A DNA stretch of 64,000 bases, taken from contig CP107926.1 of NCBI GenBank assembly GCA_036015235.1, positions 2,856,001-2,920,000 of the forward strand, written 5' to 3'. The DNA comes from Streptomyces sp. NBC_00433. Its GTDB lineage: Bacteria > Actinomycetota > Actinomycetes > Streptomycetales > Streptomycetaceae. The number at the start of each line of letters is the position of its first letter. Within the stretch, counting starts at the first letter, position 1. Of this stretch, positions 51,597 to 62,100 are shown one piece after another. Below the pieces are notes generated by a model that saw nothing but the letters and a program-made list of their open reading frames with translations, was not told the origin of the DNA and did not search any database. A program made the position numbers and the translations under genes.

Positions 51597-52577
51597 GTGC
51601 CGCCCCAGCCCAAGCAGCAGCAGGACCCGGCCCTGCTGGACGGAGCGTCCTCGCGCTTCGCCACCGCGTTCACACGGCGGACGACACAGACTCGCGACGG
51701 TGGGGACGCGAGACCACGGCCGTGGGCGTGGCCGGCGGGCGCCGTCGCCGTCACCGTCTGCGTGCTCCTGATCGTGTTCGCCGTCTCGAAGATCCCGTCC
51801 GGATCCGACGCCGAGAACACGGCGAAACCCGCGCCCACCGCCACCAAGTCCGCGCTCCCGCCCAACCCGTCGTCCTCCCCCCGTTCGCGGGTCGGCTCGT
51901 CCGCACCCGGCCGGCCGGATAAACCGGGCAGCCCCGGGCACAAGGGCGGCGACACGGCCGCACACAACGGTGCGGCAGCCGGCGGCACCCCGAGCAGCCC
52001 CTCCACCGGGACCGGCTCCGCCCAGCAGCCCACCGGCTCCCCGACCGGCTCCGCCCATGAGCCCTCCGACTCCCCGACCGGCTCCACCCAGCAGTTCTCC
52101 GGCTCCAACCAGTCGAACGGTTCGGGCACTTCCGGCGGGCAGGCCTCGACCGGGGACACGCGGCAGCCGACCACCACCACGTACCCGGGTGTCTCCGTCT
52201 ACAGCCACGCCAGCGGCCGCTGCGTCACCGCCGGCGGCTCCCAGAACACCAAGGCCAAGGACGGCACCCGCCTGGTGATCTGGAGCTGCGTGGGCGGTTC
52301 GTGGCAGAAGATCGACTTCCGGTCCGACGGCACCGCTCGGATGTTCGGCCTGTGCATGGACATCGCCTGGGCCTCCTCGAACGACGGCGCCGCCATCCAG
52401 CTCGCCAACTGCAACGGCGGATGGGCCCAGCAGTTCAAGCTCAACAGCGCCCACGACCTGGTGAACACCCAGATCGGCAAGTGCGTCGACGTCACCGACG
52501 GGGGGAGCGCCAACGGCACCGTTCTCCAGCTGTGGAGCTGCGGCGGCACCGACAACCAGAAGTGGAGCAAGTCCTGA
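51597..52577 (+). CDS. Membrane-anchored ricin-type (beta-trefoil) lectin
   Basis: A 326-residue protein. A short cytoplasmic N-terminus (about 40 residues, PPQPKQQQDPALL) is followed by a membrane helix (AGAVAVTVCVLLIVFAV) and a long low-complexity Ser/Gly/Pro/Thr linker with repeated TGS-type units to about residue 195. A C-terminal RICIN/CBM13 trefoil follows with three QxW-like repeats: RCVTAGG...WSCVGG, LCMDIAW...LANCNGG and KCVDVTD...LWSCGGTDNQKW. Six or more cysteines fit surface disulfides. It likely binds glycans outside the cell. GTG at 51597 follows AGGAG by 5 nt. It is followed by a hairpin and the YbaB-family gene. Confidence 0.87.
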   Translation: MPPQPKQQQDPALLDGASSRFATAFTRRTTQTRDGGDARPRPWAWPAGAVAVTVCVLLIVFAVSKIPSGSDAENTAKPAPTATKSALPPNPSSSPRSRVGSSAPGRPDKPGSPGHKGGDTAAHNGAAAGGTPSSPSTGTGSAQQPTGSPTGSAHEPSDSPTGSTQQFSGSNQSNGSGTSGGQASTGDTRQPTTTTYPGVSVYSHASGRCVTAGGSQNTKAKDGTRLVIWSCVGGSWQKIDFRSDGTARMFGLCMDIAWASSNDGAAIQLANCNGGWAQQFKLNSAHDLVNTQIGKCVDVTDGGSANGTVLQLWSCGGTDNQKWSKS

Positions 52578-52628
52578 GCCGGAGCGGTACACCGGGCGAC
52601 CCGGCCCGGTGAGCCCGCACGTCGGGCG

Positions 52629-52654
52629 CGACCCCGTCCTCCCGGACGGGGTCG
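52629..52654 (+). terminator. Terminator after the lectin gene
   Basis: CGACCCCGTCC at 52629-52639 pairs with GGACGGGGTCG at 52644-52654 around a TCCC loop (11 bp, perfect). It starts about 50 nt after the lectin stop and before the YbaB-family gene. Confidence 0.75.
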
Positions 52655-52712
52655 ACGCACTTTCACCGTCCGCCACGGGCAGGGCGGAACCCCACACGAT
52701 CGGAACACGGAC

Positions 52713-53048
52713 ATGGACCTTGACGACGGCCTCGACATGGACGAGCTGCTGGCCAGAGCCCGGAGGGTGCAGCAGGACATGACCCGGGCCCACGAGGAGC
52801 TCCGCGCGGCACACGTCCAGGGAACGGCGGGCGGCGGCGCGGTGAGGGCGGCGGTCGACGGCAGGGGGGAGCTCCAGGAGCTGGTGATCTCCTCGGCCGT
52901 CGCCGATCCGGGCAACGCACAGGGCCTGGCCGACCTGATCGTCTCCGCGGTCCGGGACGCCCAGCGGGCCCTGGTGGCCCAGAACGAGGAGCGCCTGCGG
53001 CCCGTGCTCAAGGCGCTCAAGACGGAACTCGGGGGCTTCGCGGGCTGA
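52713..53048 (+). CDS. YbaB/EbfC-family nucleoid-associated-like protein
   Basis: A 111-residue protein with the YbaB/EbfC fold: an N-terminal helix (DMDELLARARRVQQDMTRAHEEL), central strands (GGAVRAAVDGRGELQELVISS) and a C-terminal helix (GLADLIVSAVRDAQRALVAQNEERLRPVLKAL). The housekeeping ybaB normally lies beside recR/dnaX, so this is a second, dedicated copy. YbaB-like proteins such as EspL also occur in type VII (ESX) secretion loci and near large actinobacterial toxins. Here the gene converges on the giant protein gene, with 87 nt and a shared terminator between them. The ribosome binding site is weak and a second ATG lies at 52734. Confidence 0.85.
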   Translation: MDLDDGLDMDELLARARRVQQDMTRAHEELRAAHVQGTAGGGAVRAAVDGRGELQELVISSAVADPGNAQGLADLIVSAVRDAQRALVAQNEERLRPVLKALKTELGGFAG

Positions 53049-53073
53049 CGGGACCCGGTCCGCCCTGGACACC

Positions 53074-53110
53074 GGGGCCGCGGAACGCCGGAGAACCGTA
53101 CCGCGGCCCC
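53074..53110. terminator. Bidirectional terminator, YbaB-like gene / giant gene
   Basis: GGGGCCGCGG at 53074-53083 pairs with CCGCGGCCCC at 53101-53110 (10 bp, 17-nt loop) in the 87-nt gap between two convergent genes. Confidence 0.65.
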
Positions 53111-53135
53111 GCCGCCGTCCCGGGGAGGACGGCCG

Positions 53136-56100
53136 TCACACGACGTGTTTCAGGTCCGCCCCCAAGGTGAGCTCGCAGAAGCGGGACGCGTCGTCGCCGG
53201 CGTCGAGCAACCGCTGCGGCGCATTGATCAGCCGGGCGCGCGGGTCGAGATCGATGGACACGGCCTTCGACGGCGCGGAGTCCTGAGTGGAGTCCCGCGC
53301 CGAGTCCCGCGTGGAGTCCTGAGTGGAGTCCCGCTGCGAAGCCTGCTCGGGGGACCGCGGGGCCCGCGTCAGCCCGGCCGTCCCGTGGTCGAGCCAGCGG
53401 ATCGTGCCGCCGACGTTCATGGCCCACAGCGGCTCGCCCGGCACAGCGCCCATCACCAGCGACCGGGCGCCGGGACCGGCCTCCAGCAGCAGGCGCTCCA
53501 GCCGCGCCACGGCGTCGTCCACCGGCTCGCCCCACACGCGCTTGGCGAGCCCGACGCGCTCCCGGTAGCGGAGTCGACCCGCCGGTGCGGAATCCGCCAC
53601 GAGCTCGGGCACCGCCTCCGGCACGGAGCCCAGGGTCGCGGCGGGCGTCTCCCGCGTCCCGGCCACCCCCCGGTACACGTCGGCCCGCGACCCGGCCTGC
53701 TCCGCCAGGTCCCGCACGGCACGCCTGCGGAACTCGTTCCTCGTGGTGGTCACGTAGGCGCGTGCCCGGTCCGCCAAGCGGTCGAGAGCGTCGGCCCGCC
53801 GCACGTGGTCGTGCTCGGCGATCCGCTGGTAGTCGCCCAGCAACCGGTCGAGGTCCGCCACCCGTGAGAGCGACCGCAGGTCGGACGCCCCGGGGTCGGT
53901 GCTGTGCTCGCGGAACCGGGCCGGGTCGAGCAGGTCCGCCGGCAGGACCTCGGAGGGGCTCGCCTCCTCAGCCGTGACCGTCCCGGTCCGCGTTCCCGCG
54001 CCTGCCACCCTCCCTTCCCCGGCGCGGAGTTCGGCCCCGCCCGGCACCACGGCCTCCTCCTCGACCGGCGGGAGGTCCCGCTGCCCGCCCGTCAGGAACC
54101 TCGCGCGACCGCTCAGGGCCGGGGGCTTCGGAAGCGCTCCCGTCCGCGTGAGCGGCGTGGGCGGTGGGGGAAGGACGGCGCCCTGCCGCGGGCGGGCGGC
54201 CAGGTAGGCGTCCCCGCGGCGGTAGACGACCGCCTGGGGGAGGGGGCCGGCGGTCTCGGCGTCCGCCCCGGTGTAGTAGCGGTAGGAGCCGTCCTCATCG
54301 ACGACGGTCAGGTCCACGCGCAGGGCCCGCGCCGTCAGACCGGCGGCCAGTCGCTCCGTCTCCGCGTCCCAGCGTCGCGACGTCCGCAGGTTCAGCCTGA
54401 CGAGACTCCGCCGCTGCTCCGCGGTGAGACGGGTGCGCAGCGCTTCGGGCAGCCGCCCGCCGTCCGCCGTGATCCGGTCGTGCAGGGCGGCGTCGTCGCG
54501 GAACCCCTGCCCGAGCCGGGTGTCCAGCTCGCGGGTGTGGAAGACCGCTCGCGGATCGAGCAGGACACCGGCCGGCAGGTCCGGGCTGTGGGCGACCCGC
54601 GCCGCCAGGCCGGCCGGGTCGCCGGCACGGCCGTCGCCGGCGTGCTGGACGGCCGCGTAGAAGCCGTTCCCGTCGACGTCGGGCCGGTGCAGGTCCAGGA
54701 CCCACTCGCGCCCGTCCGGGTCGGTGGCGGTCAGGGTGCGGTGGTCCGCGGCGGCGTCGAAGTGCCGGAGGTCCTGGTCGGGGCCGCCCTCGTACTGCCA
54801 CGGCGGCCGGGCGAACGCCGGACTCACGTCCGGGCCCTGCTGCCCGACCGTCCGCAGCGCGGCCCCGGTCTTCTTGACCTCGGGCGTCGTCGACTCCTGC
54901 TTCTTGACCTCGGGCTTCGTCGACCCCTGCTTCTTGACCTCGGGCTTCGTCGACCCCTGCTTCTTGACCTCGGGCTTCGTCGACTCGGCCTTCGGGGCCT
55001 TCGGCGGCGCGAAGGTCACCCTGTCCGGCCGGGGCGTGAGCCGGCTGCCGGCGGGGACGGCCTGGTGCTGGTACCAGGCGGTCAGCCGGTCGGCGCCCTC
55101 ACGCACACGTGCGAGCTCGTCGGCGAGCGCCTCCGCGTAGTCCTGGTGGGCCCGCAGTTCGGTGCGGAATTCCGCCAGCCGCGCCTGCGCGCCGTCCCGC
55201 ACGGCGCGGGCGGCGTCGAGCCGGTCCTGGAACCGCCGCGCCTGCGCCAGCCGCGTCCGCGCGGCCTCGATCCGCTCGGCCTGGACCTCCTCCCAGCCTC
55301 CGTGATCGGCTTCCGCGGACCCGGCCTCCTGTTCGAGGGCGGTGAGCGCCTCCTGGGCCGCCCGCAGGTCGGGGCCGGGCGCGGTGGTCAGGGCGGTCAG
55401 GTCGGATTCGGCCGCGGCCAGGGCGGCTTCCCGCTTCGCCCCGTCACCGCGGCGCAGATCCCAGTACTTCTTGTCGGCGCCGGTCCACTCCTTGTCCGCC
55501 TTGGTGACCGCGTCCCAGGACTCGGCCACGTCCGCGGGGAAGTTGGCGTCGTCGATGAGGTCCAGCCGGCGGGCCACGTCCTCGCGCACCCAGGCCAGCA
55601 CGGTCGTCTCGGTCTCCCACGCCTGCGGTCCGCGCCGCGGATCGCCGAAGGGGCTCCGGAAGAAGGCGACCGCGGTGTCCGCTCCCTTGTGGCGGTGGAC
55701 GTGGGCCACGCTCAGCCAGGTCGTGGGGATGGCGAACAGGAACGACCGTCCCGCGTTGGGTTTGACGTTCACCGAGCCGAGCTGCTCGGCGGCGCTGCCC
55801 GAGATCACGAAGTCCGTCTCGTGACCGGCGGACGCGCTGCCGAACTGGTTCGTACCGGTCACCGTGGACGTGGTCGGTCCGCCGTGCAGCGAGTTCTCCG
55901 ACGCGCCGACACGGGACGCGGAAGAGCTGCTGCCTCGCGCGTCCCGCCGGGGCGCCTCGAACTTCATCCCGTCGGCGACGGCCAGCAGTTGCGCTCCGGC
56001 CAGATCGGGCCGGGAGTGGAGGGCGAGAGTCCCGTCGGCCGCGCCGAAGAAGCCGCGTTCGGTCAGCCCGACCACCTGGTAGCCGTCCGGCGTCAGGGTC

Positions 56101-59100
56101 TGCTCGTAGAAGGCCGCCAGCGCGCTGTTGGAGGTGCCGTCCTCCAGGCTCTGCGCGGCGCCGGTGCCGGAGCGGGTCAGCGGTGTGTTCCTGACCTCCG
56201 CCAGCAGGTCCTCGTCGGCGGCGTCCCCCTCGCGCGCCGACAGGGACGAGCCGTACGCGGTGCCCAGAGCCACGGTGTTCGCGGTGTGGAGCCGGTCGAG
56301 CCCGACGACGCTGCGGACGGTGAAGCCCTCGGCGGGCAGCTCGAACGGCTCGACTCCCCCGCGGGCGGCCCAGGACGCGACGTCGTACCGGCCGCCTGCC
56401 CCCACCGACCGCGGTACGGGGACCCGCCGGGGCGCGGTGCTCCGCGTGAGCAGCTGCGTCGCCGGCAGGTCGAGCCGGCCCTGCTGATCCGACGGGCCGG
56501 GGCGCATCAGGCTGAGCGGGTAGTGCTCGATGAGCCGGCCCGCGTTCCGCCGGACGTCGATCGAGTGCTGCCGCCGCCCGGTCCACTTGCGCGTCCACAG
56601 GCCCGCCTGCCCCGTCAGGCGGTCCACGACGGTGCGCGGGCCGGCCGGGACCGGATCGGCGGGCCTGGTGTCGGTGATCTCCAACGCCAGCCGGAGCTCG
56701 TACTCCGTGGCGTACTCGCCGTGCGCCTGCGTGGTGGTCGCCGTCGAGATCCGGACGCTGCCCTCGGACCGGGTCTGCGCCGTCGACTGCACCGACGAAC
56801 CCGCCTGGGTGTACGTCGGTCCCGCGGACCTTGCCACCGGGTCGTGGGTGTGCGCGCCTTCGGACGTCTGGAATCCCAGAGCCGCGCCCGTGGCCCGGGT
56901 GCCGCTGTCCTGGACGGTCTCCGCCGCCTGCCGGTGCTCCTCCAGCTCGACGCTGTGGCCCAGTCCCCGGAAGTTCGCGCCGGAGTCCCGCACGGGGACC
57001 AGTTCGGCCCGGAGCTTCACCTGGCGGTGCCCGAGCCACAGCTGGGCGGACTGCGAGCCCCAGCGCCCGACGCGCGCCGGGACCGAGGCTCCCGTACTCG
57101 CCATCTCCTTGGCGATGGCGCGCACGACACGATCCGACACCAGCCGGTGGAGCTGCTCACGGTCCTCCTGCGAGAGCCCCAGCGGGCGGAGCCTCTCCTC
57201 GAACTCCCGCAGCGCGTCCGCCGTGTTGAGCGAGTTGACCGGCCAGCTGCCGAACGGCTGCTCCCGCAGCCAGGGCAGCGGCGACCAGGTGCGCCCGTCG
57301 TACAGCGGCACCTCGCCGAAGGAGTCCGCCAGCAGGCCGAGCCGGTGGGCGCTCTTCTCCGGAACGTGGCCCACCCAGCCGTCGGGGAGCAGGACCGTGC
57401 GCCCTGACGCGGCGGCCATCCATCGGGGAGCGTGACTCCAGCCGTGCGCCCACGCGCCGGCCCGTTCCGAGGCGACGGCGACCTCGTGGCGCACGGGTGC
57501 GGTCACCAGGACCTGGCGGCCGGTGTCCTTGCGGTTGATCTCCGCGACGGCCGTCCGCAGGACCGTCCGCGAGCGCGTGACGTCGCGGCGGTACGGGCTG
57601 GCCACCAGGGCGTAGGTGCCGGTGACCCCCTGCCCCACGGGGTGGGACCTCTGGTACCCCAGCTGACCGCCGAAGAACAGCGTGTACGTCCTGGTGTTGC
57701 GGCCGGCGGACGGCGTGACACCGCCGACGGTGGTCTCGGTGTCCACCTTCACCGCCTTGGTCAGGGCGGTCATGCCGGCCGGGATGCCGGTCCGGTGGAC
57801 GAGCACCGCGGACCGGTTGAGATACGGCGCCGTGGACCACAGTCCCGGCGCCCGCCAGCCCGTCGCCGCCGAGGTCTGGTCGAAGTTGGCGGTCAGGTGC
57901 CCGGGATCGAAGATGCGCATCGCCGCGTCGTGCGCCGGGGCGCCCGTCTGCGTCAGCAGCCACGAGGAGCCCGACGCCTCGTCCAACGTCGCCTTCACCG
58001 CGCCGGTCAGCTGCCGGTCGGATCGCACGGAGACCGTCAGGTGGGGGTGCTCCGCGAGCGGGGAGGGTGCCCTGCCCGCGGCATCCGCCAGCGACTCCCC
58101 CGTCCCCAGCGCCAGATGCCGGGCGTCCCGGTCGGTCATGGCCTCCGTCCGCGCCGGCTGCGCGGGCGTGGCCACGGTGCCGGCGGGCGTGTGCTCGACC
58201 GGGATGCTCAGCACCACCCGGCCCAGACCCGCCGCGTTCCGCTGGGTGGCGGGGTCCGGGTGGGCGAGCAGTGTGGACTCCTGCTCGGGGAACACGAACG
58301 GCTGGGTGCCCAGCAGCGGCAGGAAGGGCAGGCCGCGCATCCAGCGGCGGAAGCGCCAGAAGCCGCCGCGCCTGGCTTCGAGGCTGACGGTGTAGCTGTA
58401 CAGGTGCGAGCCGCCGTTGCCGATCGACAGGGCCTCGTGCGTGGCGACCGAGCCGTAGCCGCTCTCCGTCGCCGTGCGCCGGCCGACCCTGCCGCCCAGG
58501 GACACGGTTCCGGCCTGCACCGGCCTGCCGATGTCGTCCCTCGCCGCGTCACGCACCGACACCAGGCCCTCGACACCGACCTGCACGGCGGTGGCGCCGC
58601 CCTGCTGTCCCGTCAGGTTCTCGCTGCCCGGCGCGCTGTACCGCAGCCGCAGGTCCTCCTGCGTGCCCTCGTAGCGCCGCCCGGTCAGCCTGGCGTCCAC
58701 CCACACGTAGCGGTGCCCGCGCGACAGGCCCGTCGACTCGGTCAGCCCGATCCGCATGCCCGTGGTCATCATCGTCCCCAGGCTCGACGCCATGCTCTGG
58801 TACGACAGCGAGTTGAGCACTTCCAGCGTGTTGGACAGCACGGTCTCGAAGTGACCGGTGCCGCGCCACCGGGAGTTCTTCGGGTCGAGCTGGTCCAGCG
58901 GGGCGACGGTGTTCGGGTAGACCCGGTCGATCTGCCTCAGCACCTCGTCGGCGAAATGCTCGGGGAACGTCACCGGCCGGCCGCCGACGACCCGGGTGAT
59001 GTTCCCGTCGGCGAAGGTGAACTCCTCCACCCGGCTCATCCCCAGCGTCGGCGGTTCGTCGGCGCTCAGGTACGGCGGCGCCGCCGGCTCCTGTGCCGGT

Positions 59101-62100
59101 GGCGTGTCGACGCCCGGCTCGCCGGCCAGGCGGCGGGCTTCGGTGCCGGTCAGGCGCTCCACGGCCCACGTCTGGAACGTCTCGGTGCGGGGGCCGGTCA
59201 GCGCGCCCCCGGCGGCGGGGGGCGCCGTGACGGTGACCGTCTTCTGCACCAGATACAGGCCGGTGAGGGCGCCCTTGGCCTGGGCGGCGGCCTTGACAGC
59301 CCCGGAACCGCCGAAGACCGTTCCGCGGGTACGGGTGGCGCCGTAGCGGGCGCTGAGCCCGGCCAGCAGGCGCAGGTCGAACGCGCCGTCCGCCAGGCCG
59401 AACAGGTGGAATCCGGGGCCGGCCGTCGCGCCGACCTCGGCGCTGGTGGAGCTGCTCATCGTCCGCTCGGTGCGGACGGTGGCCTGTGCGGTGTCACGCA
59501 GCTCCGCGGCCTTGGTCTCGTTGATCAGGACCGCGTCACCGGATTCGACCGTCACCGTGAACACCCCGAGCGGGTCGGTGCCGGACGGGCCGCCCGCCAA
59601 CTGCGGGGTGAACACCCTCCCGGTGTTCAGCGTGCGGCTCATCCGGTGGAAGCCCTCAGTGGAGAAGAAGTCGCCGATCTGGGAGGCGGCCATGCTGTCC
59701 GCCGGCACCGCGGCCTGCCGGAGCACCCACTCCCGGATGTGGCTGACCGGCCCGTACGCCTCGGTGTTCACCATCCGGAAGTGCGCGTTGCGGCCCAGCG
59801 TCATCCGCTGCGGCAGCGCCTCCTGCAGCGGCTTCGACGAGGTCACGGAGTCGGCGAGCCGCACCGCGAGCCCGTCGCGCACCGCGAAGCCGAAGGCCAC
59901 CGGCCGCCGGGCCGCGGCCCCCTCGGCGACTCTGCTCCCCGTGCTGTCGACGGGGTGGCCCGCGCGGTCCTTGACCGAGAACTCGTACCAGACGTCGTCG
60001 AGGTGCTCGTGCGAGTCGTCGGAGGTGCGGGTCTCGGTCTGGTTCATCACCTGGTTCTGCAGGGAATACCGCGCCTGCTTCCCGAAGGAGGCCTGCACAG
60101 AGAGCCGTCCGAACGGTGTGACGGCGTTGCTGACGGGCCCGAGGGGCACCGTGGAGCCCAGCGAGAAGGAGTCCCCGTTGACCTTGACCTGGCCGCTGGT
60201 CACCGCGGACCGCTGCATCGTGTCGATCTTGACCGGCTTGCCGTAGCCGAAGGTGAACCGCTGCCACCGCCCGTACGGGCGTGCGGTCGCCTCCAGCGTC
60301 CGCGACTTCCCGTCCGCCGCCTGGTAGACGAACGTCCTGCCGTCGCCGAAGAACCCCTGCGGGTCGTCGCTCAAGGCGCGGGTCACCTGCTCCAGCAGCC
60401 CGGGGCCGTCCCCTCGGGAGGGCACCGGCCGGGTGCTCGCCGACTGCCCCAGCCGGCTGCCGAGTTCCCGGACGACCTGGTCGGCGCCGTGCAGCGCGGG
60501 CTCGCTCTGGCCGAAGCTGAACGAACGGCGTGCGACGTCCTGCGGCAGTCCGGGTATCCGCGAGCCCACCCCGCCGGCCATGTAGAGGGGCAGCTGCGCC
60601 TCGTCGCTGAAGCGCACGGGCACGGCGGTCAGCGACGCCGGCGGCAGGTCGCGGTCGAGCCGCGCGGGCCGGCGCTCGCTGATGTCCTGGCCGATCGTGG
60701 CCAGCCGCGGGGTCCTGGCGACGGCCCGCTCGATCCGCGCGGACAGTTCGAGCGGCGGGAGCGAGGTCGACGCCTCGGGCACCGACGCCGGGAACGGGCG
60801 CCGCCGCCGCGTTCGGGTCGCCGTGGAGGACTCGCCGGGCTGGTGCGCTCCACCGATGTCGGCGGTGCGGCGCTGCCCGGCGAGGTGCTGGGCGATCGCG
60901 TCCTGCCGGCTCACGCTGCTGCCCCGGGTGAACGTCACCGCGCGGCTGTCGGCCAGTTCCTGGTAGGTCTCACGCACCCGCTCGGGCGACACGTGGTCCC
61001 GGCTCAAGGAGGTCAGCCGGGTGTTCACCGAACGGACGAAGAAGTCGTCCACCTCGTCGAGCCGCACCCCGTCGCCCAGGGTGTCGGCCAGCATGCGGGC
61101 CCGGTCCGGCAGCGGCAGCGCCCTGGCTGTCTCGTCCAGCGCGTCGTAGGCCTGCTGCACCCGCAGGTCGAAGAAGCCGTCCCGGCTGCCGGCCGGCAGG
61201 CGCTCGCCGACGAGCCGCCCCACCTGCTGCTGGTCGGTGCGCGGCAGCCGCTGCCAGGCGCTGCCGTCCTCAAGCGCCGCGGCCTCCTGCCGCAGGCCCC
61301 CCAGCCAGTCCTCCATACGCGGCTTGGCCAGGGCGTCCAGCAGATCCCGGACCGGCTGCATGAACTTCTCCGCCTGCAGGCGGTCCTTGGACGGCCAGCC
61401 CTGGATCGCCACTCCGAACCGCGCGGTCTCCCAGAAGGACAGGTGATCGCGCCGCCCCTGGAAAGTGTCGGGGAGCCTCCCCAGGCCGGCGAGGTCGGTG
61501 ACCCGGCCGAGCTGCCCGATCTCGTCGGTGATCTCCTCGCGGACCCTTTCGACGATGCCGTGCAGATACTCCTGCGTACGGCCCGTGGGCTTGGCGTCCC
61601 GGATCCTGCGGATCGCCACGTTGACGGAGGAACCGTTCCTGCCCAGCTCCTCACGCGCCTTCACCGCGTACACCGCCGCCATCGTGCGCGGGTGCTGCGG
61701 GGCCGACTCGGCACGCAGCTGGTCGATCCAGTCCTTCGCCGGCCGGTTGACGAACTGGTCCACCATCTCCTCGGCCAGTCCGCGTCGCGCCGCCACGGCG
61801 TCTCTCGCCGCAGTCGTGCCGGCCGAGTGCGACGCGTCCGCGCCTGCCTGCGCGATCAGCGCCTCCAGGCTGCTCCCGAGGGCGGCACGTCCGGCCCTGA
61901 AGGTGTCGGCGAGCGAACGCAGCCCGTCGAGGTCGGCGACCCGCCCCAGCTGGTCGATCTCGCCGCCGATGTGCCGCTCGATCCGGTCGAACACGCCCCG
62001 CAGCCCCGCGGCGTCCCGCCCCGCCGGCGAGACCTCGCCGATCCGCCGCATGAACTGCGGCAGATCCCAGTCACGCAGCTCGCTGCGCGCCAGGTTCTGG

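Noticed and set aside
54871-54990. CRISPR-like array
   Set aside because: The 30-nt units are directly adjacent with no spacers and encode an in-frame decapeptide repeat.
53904-57407. Long plus-strand frame opposite the giant gene
   Set aside because: Arg/Gly/Pro-rich antisense composition. The minus strand carries a single continuous frame with tandem protein repeats in phase.
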